From Klebsormidium nitens (lineage: Eukaryota; Streptophyta; Klebsormidiophyceae; Klebsormidiales; Klebsormidiaceae): a DNA stretch of 64,000 bases. Position numbers and translations under genes: made by a program. Under the pieces are notes generated by a model. It ran no database searches and was not told where the DNA came from. It saw only the letters and a list, made by a program, of their open reading frames with translations. The stretch spans positions 248,001-312,000 of the forward strand of contig DF236966.1 of the NCBI GenBank assembly GCA_000708835.1, in the 5' to 3' direction. Shown one piece after another: positions 55,260 through 64,000 of this stretch; position 1 is the first letter of the stretch; every line of letters starts with the position of its first letter.

Positions 55260-57678
55260 ATGGCTGATGAAGATGAGTACGGAGACATGGGCGGCGAGGG
55301 AGAGTGAGGACCCACCCATCTGACATTATTAAGTAGGCAGAATTTTGCACCAGGCCTTTCGAATGAAGACTCGCAAAGATGGGAGTCCTAACCTTCAAAG
55401 TATTTGTTTGCCGCTTTGGGGCTGTTGTACTGCTCAGACGCAAAGATCCAAACAGATTTTATCGGATCATGCGTGGACTTTACCTAGTTTGATTTACATG
55501 CTTGTGTAATCTCAAGCACCAGTTTGGGCATGTCAGAATGAGTGCAGAACACAGCCTATGAGCTCTAACCACCCTTTTGTTTGCCTCCACACCTCCACGG
55601 CTGCTTAACCGGTTCGTTTCTTTGCAGTTATGAAGAAGAGCCGGAGCCAGATGAGGTTCTAGAGGAGGTGCGTTGCAATAATCTGTGCTGGTTGTGAAAG
55701 CGTCAGCATTCTAAGCCTTCAGCCCGTCCCCAGCTGCTCTTTGAGTTGGTAAAGGGAGATGCCGGGAATGCAAGAATCATTGCGGCATGCCATCAATAAT
55801 TGGCCAGGAGCTTCATTGACTCGGACCGTCAGTGTTCTAAGGCCCAGTGTTCTCTCACTCTCAGCTGTGTCAGTGCCACCTTGTAAACTGAGAGCTGTGA
55901 CCCAGCCAAAACATGCCCTCATTGTGATATGTTTCACAAACATACTCTTGGTGTCTGGGCATGCTCTAACATGGATTAGGCTCTGGGATAAAGTCATAAT
56001 CCAGGGGGTTCAAGCTGACTTCGACTGTACCACGTGTCAGCTGAGAACATTTTACCACCACCTGAGAAAGCTTCTGCTCTGGCTTACGATGGGTCATTCC
56101 CATGTAAACTGCAACTCTGGAAAAGCAAGGGAGCCAACGTTGATTGGCCCTGGCAAAGCTTTTTGTCTTGATGTTGAGGGCTCAAGCTACAGGAGGCATC
56201 GTGAGCGGGTTATTGAGATGTGGTTCGCTAAAGAGAGCTTCTTATTTGTCAACGCTTGTGTTTGCATCGCATCCTCTGTTCAAAAAAGTGTTTACTATGT
56301 TTCCAGTTTTGCAACCAAATCACAAGGCGTTTTGTCATGAAAGAGTGGTTTCAAAGGCACTTGATCCGGATCGGTTTGTCCAAACCTTTCCTTCTCTGTC
56401 CAGATGAGCTTTAAGCTTTCCCAGGATGGTGAGTCGGGGACATTTCACGTTGAGACCCCAGATTGCCCCACCTCCTTGGTGCTGAAGCATCAGTGCAACG
56501 CAAATTTGTGTATTTTTCAGGAAGGGGAAGAAGAAGAAGAGGGAAAGGAGAGGGCTCCTGGAGACGAGCCTGACATCGAGATCCGGGAAGGGGAACCGGA
56601 CGAGGCGGCCGCCGACCGGCCACGGAAAACAACGCGCTTCATGACGAAGTATGAGCGGGCACGAGTGCTCGGGACGAGGGCGCTGCAAATCAGCATGAAC
56701 GCGCCCATCATGGTGGACTTGGACGCAAACGAGAGCGATCCTTTGGAGGTAAGGAGTGACTTTTCCCGAAGGATGTGTACTAAGATGGTTCGACGATGAG
56801 GGTGCGGAATACTCTAGGATGAGTGGACGCACTATGCAACATTAATGTTATGAGGGGTCTCTGTTTCTCAACTCTGATATATGCATGCGATGAATTGTAT
56901 CCCAATATGGAAGAGTTGCAGTTTTTCAAAATCAGATTGGTTGAACCTATTTTGGTTTGTGCTCGTGGAATTGGCACTCTCAGTCAGTCAGATGAATCGT
57001 CCCACCGTTTGCGTCCATTGACGTGCCTCAAAAGTCCCGCTACAAATTCAAACGTGAGACTACTGACCAGAGAGACACTCTCCCCATGTTGCGAGCAGAT
57101 TGCGATGAAGGAGCTACGAGAGCGGAAGATCCCCTTCACCATCCGGCGCTACCTTCCTGACGGCAGGTGAGGGTGGCCGTCTTCTGTCCCTCCGTCGCAT
57201 GTCATCATGAGTTGACTTCTCTCTACTTGTCTGTTCATCAGGTTTAAAGTCTCTCTGCTTGTCCATAGTCACCACCGAGCATCGCTGCAAAATCTCATTC
57301 TGGATGGGTCGCGTTTATCCCAGTTGGTCAGAGCTTCTTGTTGAAGAGCATGCACCGGTTCAAACGCGCTGGAAACGTTGCAATGTTCGTTCTCCGGCTT
57401 GTGTTTGGATCCTGGAAGGCTATGGTGAGAGCCTGGCAATCACACCCTCCGCTTTATGTCACCTCCAGCGTTGATTGTTTTCATTTATCTTGCTTGTTGC
57501 CAGCTAGGTGCCTACTAGATGCAGCAAGGTACCTATTGATGAAAAACTTTTCTCATTCGAAAACTCCATCCGTATCGAGGTAGAAGCAACCCGGTTCTCA
57601 CGACCTTGCAGCTATGAGGACTGGGGCGTGGATGAGTTGATCAATCCGGACATGGGGCGGCGGATACATAATGCCTAG
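55260..57678 (+). CDS. RPB6: RNA polymerase shared subunit RPB6
   Basis: Small subunit common to RNA polymerases I, II and III, holding the clamp base. Five exons close in frame, 148 residues: 55260-55303, 55628-55667, 56521-56748, 57099-57166 and 57612-57678. The protein opens [10 protein letters not shown], followed by a long acidic stretch. The highly conserved core follows: [31 protein letters not shown], and then [20 protein letters not shown] and YEDWGVDEL across later exons. Plant RPB6 usually ends in VEDSWKRQ-like sequence. Here the last 11 residues ([11 protein letters not shown]...) differ. The start is the only ATG that gives the expected MADED N-terminus. Confidence 0.96.
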
Positions 57679-58746
57679 TGTTTTCTGTCGTGGAAACTCT
57701 CTGGGGGTCGTTACGGCCGTCTTTGTTCCTTACGAAGTCCAAACAAACGGGAAAAAGAGTAGAGCGAGTCTGGCATTGTAGAATTGCAGGTGCGAATAGC
57801 TTCTTGGCATTGACCATGACCGAGTTACAGCAACGAATGCTCATGCATCGGAGCCTTTGCGTGTACAAACTTGATTGATTTCTTACGGCAGCGGGGAGAC
57901 AGCAAGTAACTGGCTTCATTTCCAGTGGATCTCTTTGGATGGTGCTCAGCTTGGACGATTTTGACCCGCTCGGCAGCTTGTGAACGAGCCGAGTCTTCCG
58001 GAGCGGATTGAAGTGATGAGTAACAAGATATGCCGTCGAAGTTGCGGAACCAACTATGGCATGCTTGATGATTGTTGTAACAAGCTCTCATCCAGGCAGT
58101 TGATGATCCCCAATACTAGTATGCAAGGTTCCATGTATGTCTCTAAAATACGAATGGTGAAGTATCTGCATAAGAGTCTGACGGACTGGATTCAGATACA
58201 ACGTTGTGCTGCAAATCCTTACATAAACATGCCGCATATAGGACAGAGGGAAAGCTTAAGGAGCTAGAGGGAGCGTTCTAGATATATGGAGATCGAGCCC
58301 GGAGGTCCATGTGATCAATTGTTAAATGTGGAGGAGGCCCGGTCATGAAGGACTCAAGCCATGAGTGCAAAAACTTTGAGCATTCTTTTCGTATATGAGT
58401 CGACATAAGTACCTACGCATTACGCCCTCCGGCTTTAATGAAAGCTTGTCGAATTGGGATTGAGATACGGCTTGGATCAGACGTTTGCTTGAACGCCTTG
58501 CCAGCCGTTTGCGGGTCTAGTAGCTGGGCCTGGCTTTACAGAAACAATCTGCATTCTTATTATTACCACGGTATTGAGGTGTATTATGCTTGAATCATGA
58601 CCGTGCCTAGACGCCTTCAGGAATTTCACCATGGCATACATGTGATCCTTTGATTGCATCATATCCTTCGAATCTCTAGAGATTTAGTTGAGGTGACACA
58701 ACGAAGAGTCAAAGCTCACAATGATTATCTTTGCTTTTTTACACAG

Positions 58747-58964
58747 AGGATGGGAGGAAGTTCGTTGGTGGACTTCGACGGAGTCCATTCAAAGTCTATT
58801 CAATGTTGGATGGGAGATGCATGAGTGACGAGTCTTGCTTTTGGATTCGAGACATGTCAGGTGGATTCTTCCTGAAACTCGCGCCGTCAGATGATGCTGT
58901 TAGGCAACTTGAATCGTCGATTGCCAATCTGCAGAATCTTCTGCAAAGACAGGTGTCACCCTGA
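58747..58964 (+). CDS. Possible orphan terminal exon
   Basis: After a pyrimidine-rich stretch and ACACAG, an open frame runs to a stop at 58962-58964. It encodes about 72 residues with protein-like character (KFVGGLRRSPFKVYSMLDG, a Cys-containing middle and a helical end RQLESSIANLQNLLQ). No upstream exon could be joined and no family is recognised. It could be the last exon of an unseen gene, or a fragment. Confidence 0.25.
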
Positions 58965-59003
58965 ACTAGCCTGGGCCCTGAAGGCTGACGTAGGTAGTTT
59001 CGC

Positions 59004-59027
59004 ACTGTACAGTGTACACTGTACAGT
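59004..59027. repeat. Perfect 24-bp palindrome with three GTAC cores
   Basis: The bases ACTGTACAGTGT followed by ACACTGTACAGT read the same on both strands with no spacer. The palindrome contains GTAC three times. It lies about 750 bp upstream of the PMI1-like start codon. SBP-type plant regulators bind a GTAC core, but a role here is a guess. Confidence 0.9.
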
Positions 59028-59779
59028 CAGGCGGTGCGCCCAGCGCAGACGGGCCAGCCAAAAGCCGGCGCGAGCAGAATCATAAGTAAGCAAAATGGTC
59101 ATATCCAGTATAATCCAGAGAGCCCGCAAGGTCGTAAAAATCTGATCATGTCTCTATGAAAAAGGCTCCCAAGTTCCAACAATGAATATACAGGCTTCGA
59201 AGTTCGGCGGCTCGGCAATGCTTTTGTGTCAATCTACCGGTCTACCTATTATAAGAATCTAGGTAGAGGCCGGCCGATAACACATAGGTAGGCCAGTCTA
59301 GCTCTCCGTTGAAACAGAAGGTTCGACCGGGCGCGGAGGTCTGATAGTGGGAGCGAATTCTTGACGAAGGACCATAGAAGATTTGAAGATTTGAAGTTTT
59401 TCATGGACTCCCTCGCGATGGAATATGGACCCCATATACCATATACCTATTATACCGTTACGGCCTGCTCGCTACTCGACGCTACCGGGCCGAGCGTCCG
59501 AGTCTGCGCCCGGTGTATTGCGTAGCTGTGGAATCCTGATTCTTGATTCTGATTTCTGCTTGAAGAGCAACAAGTTGAGATTCAGAATTGGAGCGCAAAA
59601 AATGGCGCGCAATTGCTGCAAGTACAGTTCAATTTGTACGTAACCTTCTCCTGACCAGGGCCCCTGCCCAGGGCAGAGCGAATCGGAAAGGGTCCTCTGA
59701 GGCAAGCTCGCAGAGGGCGTCTTGCCAAAGGATTGCAACTCCGTAGGCCACACCTTATTGCCCCTCTGCTGTGGAACTT

Positions 59780-62700
59780 ATGGCAGCCATGCCGGCCGGC
59801 CATTCTTCAAATGGGGGTGCAGCCGAAGTTGCAGGTGTCCCCGATAACAGGTTCCTGGTGCGAGGGAGGTCTGCACCGGGCGGGTATGGCATCGACGTCA
59901 GCAAGCTGGCTGGGGATGATAGTGAAGCCGAGTCTCCTCGCAGCTCCAGAGTGTCTTTTGAGCAGAGCAACGCAGGCCCGTTTTCTGACAGAAGCCTGTC
60001 CTCGAGGCGAAGTTCAGCAGTCAAGGGAGATGCCCCCCTGAAGAAGAAGAGCTGGATGAACTGGAAGCCACTGCGCGCAATTGCCCAGATTGGCACCAGC
60101 AAGTGAGGCTTCTCTAGCCTCCTGCTTGGTCTGCATCCTTTTGTAATCAGTTATCCTCCTTACGTGGCGTGTCTCTTTGTTGCTTCTGTGTCCTTTTGGC
60201 TTTCACAGTGTGCTTTGTCAGCGCAATGCACATTACGGGAGTGCTTTCTCCATTTTTGGCTGCTTTCTTGTCAACCTATTTACGAAGTAAGAGCTTGTGC
60301 GAATGATGTTTCATTCAAAATAAGGCTCCTTTAGCCAAGTGGATTGTGTATCTGGACGACCAGGGCTCCGGATATGAGAGCCTTCGAAAAGAGCTGGCTT
60401 CACACGAAAAACCGCTGTTTAATTGGGTTGAAACATTTCATTGGATCTCAGTGGCATTGTCTTGAGCTCTAGCGGCTTGAATATTTTTTCTAGGTTTGTC
60501 CTACAGCATGCCATATGCTCTGTGATCACAATGTGAAGTTCCAAACATCAGGTGTCATTGCTTTGTGGCCGGCACTGTCTTGTTTCCAAGGAAAGCCGAG
60601 CAGAGAAGCGTCTGACTGGTAGTATCAGGAAACTTTGTAAAGATAGTTTGTTCTCTTTGTGAAGAGATGATGAATTCCATGTGAGCACAAAGGCTCATGC
60701 AGAGGCAAATTGATCGGCAAGGGCCATTGCTTTGGCTTTCCGTCAGAAGCATCGGAGTTGTGACGTCGTACAGATACCAGCAGGGAAAGAGTATGTCTAC
60801 TCAAAATCTCTCGAACTTGTATGTCTGTGTCAGGAAGTTGTTTCTGAACTCGAGCATCTAGCTTTATAATCTAGATTAGACCTGTTTTCTGCACAATATC
60901 CCGGCACGATATTCTACATTGTGCAAGTCCACTTACTGGTGTACCTGTAGCCTTTCTTGAAAGTACATACCCGGTGGACCTTCGAACATTTGGTGGAGCA
61001 TATGTGGACCTTGTTTGTTTGCTTGACGCAGAAACTGGAGTTTCCAAGTTGACAGCTTTTTGCCTGGGGATGCTTGTTTGAGCATTGCGGCTTTCATCTC
61101 TCCATTTTGATGTCAATTGTGGCATTTGCAGGTGTCAACGCTTTCTCTTAACAGTGTTTGTCAGGCGGTTTTGGCTCTACACTTGCCCTTCCAGATACAA
61201 AAACCTATTGAACCCTTGTAAAATATTGTGTCCAGCGTCTCCAGAAAGCCTCTACACGCATTGCATGCCACCCTTTCTAGGTTCCATATTTGACAAAACC
61301 AGAAGGGGCAATCAGGTTCATCATTAAGATTTTCCCAAGTCAACATAGATCTTCACTCTTATGACATACAGGAAGATTCCTCTCAACTACAAGGAATAAG
61401 TGGCAGGCTTTTCGATGCTACATGCCGACGGATGGTTTCAATCCTTTTCCCCCCAGGTCCTCCTGCGTGTTCTCTCTCACGCTTCATTACATCGAGAACC
61501 TCCCGGCTACCTACAACGGCCGCCGCGTCGCCGTCAACTGGATGCGCAAGGAGAACTACGTGGACAGTAAGCCGGCCACTGTCTCGGACAGCTTCGCGGA
61601 CTTTGAGGAGATCCTGCACCTGAAATGCACCATGTACGGCGGCAAGGGAGGCACCAAGTACCTGCCAAAGAGCTCGACTCTCTCAGTGCAAGCTGTGGAC
61701 GGGGACCGAGCGATTCTGGGCCGCCACAAGCTGGATCTGTCGAGGCTGCTTCCAAGTGGCGACATCACCGGTCGCAGGGGGAGCGGAGGAGGTGGCCTTG
61801 ATGGGTCGACTGTCAGCTTCCCATTGTCGGTGGGGTCGCTGTTGGTCACCTTCGGGTACAAGGTGATTTATAGGGCTCAAAGGATGAGGTCACAGCAGAG
61901 TTTGTAGTAGGAGGTCCAAGAAAGTGGTGGGACCTGTTTTAGGCTTTGCTCAGTGGCATTATCCTTGTGTCTCCATGACTCTGGCACTCGTCTTATGATA
62001 TCAACTGCCATGTGAGCCAATGCTGTCTGCCCGAGGTCGAATATTGTTGGCCATCGTTTGCAAGTCACTCTGAAAAAGAAGGGCAATGACTGAGCAGAAC
62101 ATTTGCGCCCTTGCAAAGCTCTTGCCAACGCCTGCTACTCTAGTGCCCCTTATGCTAGCTTACTCAGTAAAGATGCCCCCTGGCATCTTCTGTGTAGCTC
62201 CGACAAACACTGGAATTGCCACCACAACTCTGAACGTTGTTGGTAATGTCTGGATCATTCTAGCTTGGTGCAGATACAGATGGGGCACTAATGGGTTTGA
62301 TATTCTGGACAAGCCTGACCGTCTGCGTACGCTGTCCTGCAGGTTGTGGATGCCCCCGAGCTCAACCGAACATGGACAGGGACTGAGATGGTGGCCCCTC
62401 GCACCGGCGCGAACCGCTTTGCTGTCTCCAAGTCTCAGAAGCTGCTAAACTACCAACCGCCATCGCCGAAAGCCCCAGAGGCGCCCGTTCACCCCGAACC
62501 GATACCAGAGGTTTTGCCGTCCCCTAGAAAGGAAACGAGAGACAGTGGGACGTCCCCTGAGGCAGCGGCTGCAGAGGCCAGGGATCGGGCGACTTCGCCT
62601 GAAGCGGAGGAAATGGGGGTGAAGGATGAGGAGGAGGTGGAAAAGAAAGTCCTGGGAGAAGGAGAGAAGGGGGATGAAGAGAAGGAAGAAGAAGCGGCTG

Positions 62701-64000
62701 CAGCGCTCGATGGGGGAGAGGCAACAGAAGAGGAGGAAGGGGCAGAGAAAGGAGGCGAAGCAATGGTTGAGGATGAAGCGCAGGTAAGCGCTTCTTTCTG
62801 GCAAGAAGTCCACTTATTTAAAACAAGTATGTTAGGTCCAGAAAAGCGCAGCGCCTGACTTTCCATCTGTGTGACTAGCGAGCTTGCCCTCTGCAACTCT
62901 CAGCATAGCCTGCAATGGGAGGTAAAGAGTCAAGTTTTGCTGGAGTTTGCGAATGGTTGCGGTACCTGGTGGTTGAGCTGAGTCGGCAATTCAGGTACTC
63001 GGGAGCCACTCCTCAATGGTACATGTAGTGCACAAGTTCTTGGTTGTCGTAAAAGTAGTAAGGAGCAATATTTGATGTGCCTGGATCGAAAAGGTCAGTA
63101 GGAGGAGCATTTCTGTTGGGCAATGCACACACATTAGGAAGTAGGAGGGTCTGATTGATTAAGCAGATGCAAATGCTGAGAGTACCGGCGGTTGAGCATG
63201 GCGCAGATAGTGTAGCACCTCACAAGTTGACTGTTTCGCTTCCAGGCGGAGCTATTGTGCAGCACGGCTCAGAGTAGTCCAGCCTCCTAGAGATCATTGA
63301 GTTATAGACGTTGAGCTCTGACAATGATCGATCCCACAGATTCTTCCTGTCTACTTCGAAGAAAAGAATGGTTTAAAGTCGCTTTGTTCTTTGTATTGGA
63401 GTGTCATGGCTATCCCTATCAAGGACATCGAAGCAACTCAGTTAGACTGCTTCCCAAGGGTTTTGCCTTCGTGGAAGGCCTCAGGGTTTGCCCCTTTGCA
63501 ATCGACTTGCTGCTTGCATCTTTCTGGCTGGGCTTATGTTGACCCGGTTGAGAGCAGTCCCCTCAGCGCAAATGAGGCCTCTTCTTGTCTTTGTTGTTGT
63601 ATCGTGGACAGAGTGACTCATCAGAACCAGCTTCACAATGCTGCTCAGAAGCTTTCCCTTGGAACGTCTTATACCAACTCCGAACACCTTTGGCCAGGTC
63701 AGTAAAGTAGCTGACACGAAGGGGCTAACACGTAGCTCCCTTGAAGATCAAGCCGCAATCCATAAAGTGGAATGCTTTCAGTAGTGGGTTGCTGTTTGCA
63801 ACCCAAATGGTGCACAATATTACTCGGAACAAGATTTCTTTACTAAAGGTGTGCACTTTCTGACTGTTCAAGGTACTTGTATCTGAGCCCTTTGACGATG
63901 TAGCCCAAACCCTCAACCCCGCAGGAGAAGTTTCAGCACCAGAGCCCTTTCAGAGCACCAGTTCCACCACCTCCTTCTCTTATCAATGTCTCCACCCCTC
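59780..64000 (+). CDS. PMI1-like NT-C2 domain protein (3' end beyond window)
   Basis: Exons 59780-60102, 61457-61862 and 62343-62783 join in frame, and an exon opens at 63925 and runs off the edge in the same phase. The first exon encodes a Ser-rich region ending KKKSWMNWKPLRAIAQIG, matching the W.WKPL.A..HIG motif of plant PLASTID MOVEMENT IMPAIRED 1. The second exon is an NT-C2 domain: FSLTLHYIENLP, VNWMRK, FEEILHLKCTMYG, RHKLDLSRLLP and LVTFGYKV. The third carries a Pro-rich then strongly Glu-rich stretch (about 62510-62780). In plants PMI1 proteins act in light-driven chloroplast and nuclear movement through actin. A missed exon between 62783 and 63925 is possible. Confidence 0.85.

Larger units (their letters stand above)
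57679..59779. other. Intergenic region between RPB6 and the PMI1-like gene
   Basis: Mostly AT-richer, non-coding DNA. It contains one possible exon (58747-58964) and a perfect 24-bp palindrome (59004-59027), both listed separately. Confidence 0.55.

Noticed and set aside
62445-62813. Long minus-strand frames opposite the Glu-rich exon
   Set aside because: They are shadows of a low-complexity GAG/GAA-rich coding exon on the plus strand.

Overview
This window is nuclear DNA from a green-lineage eukaryote. The genes are split by many introns, mostly with GTGAGT-type donors. Three plastid-type or plant-type proteins have homologues known mainly from plants: a Rieske oxygenase of the pheophorbide a oxygenase group, a plastid movement protein, and a plastid membrane protein. 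The CDC26 and TTM3 genes sit in the same-strand order known from land plants. Exons are GC-rich. A streptophyte alga such as Klebsormidium would fit well, but the organism is inferred, not read from the sequence. Exon coordinates were read by eye; reading frames close across every junction of the main models, but single-base errors remain possible.

Left part (1-16.4 kb, + strand): one large LRR receptor kinase in 24 visible exons. Its 5' end is missing or unrecognised. The kinase lacks key residues. Between 17.7 and 23.6 kb, a small plastid membrane protein (- strand) is divergent from the CDC26 (anaphase-promoting complex) and TTM3 (triphosphate tunnel enzyme) pair (+ strand), which is probably bicistronic. 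A gene-poor stretch with repeats and a 590-base gap follows (23.6-26.8 kb).

Middle part: a ubiquitin-domain protein (+, 26.8-29.7 kb) is convergent with a Rieske oxygenase (-, 30.8-36.6 kb). Next come three tandem paralogues of a multi-pass membrane protein that I do not recognise (+, 37.3-42.8 kb). The NAT10-type RNA cytidine acetyltransferase follows (-, 44.0-54.5 kb). A broken copy of its last exon lies between the second and third paralogue and shows how that cluster was duplicated.

Right part: RNA polymerase subunit RPB6 (+) is divergent from NAT10. A PMI1-like NT-C2 protein (+) runs off the right edge.

The strongest window-wide signal is structural. At least ten exon-intron boundaries, in three unrelated genes on both strands, carry extra partial copies of the exon head (with its acceptor) or exon tail (with its donor). 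These copies always lie in the flanking intron. The genes do not form one pathway. The shared themes are translation and transcription housekeeping (NAT10, RPB6), cell cycle (CDC26) and plastid function (Rieske oxygenase, PMI1-like, RIQ-like).
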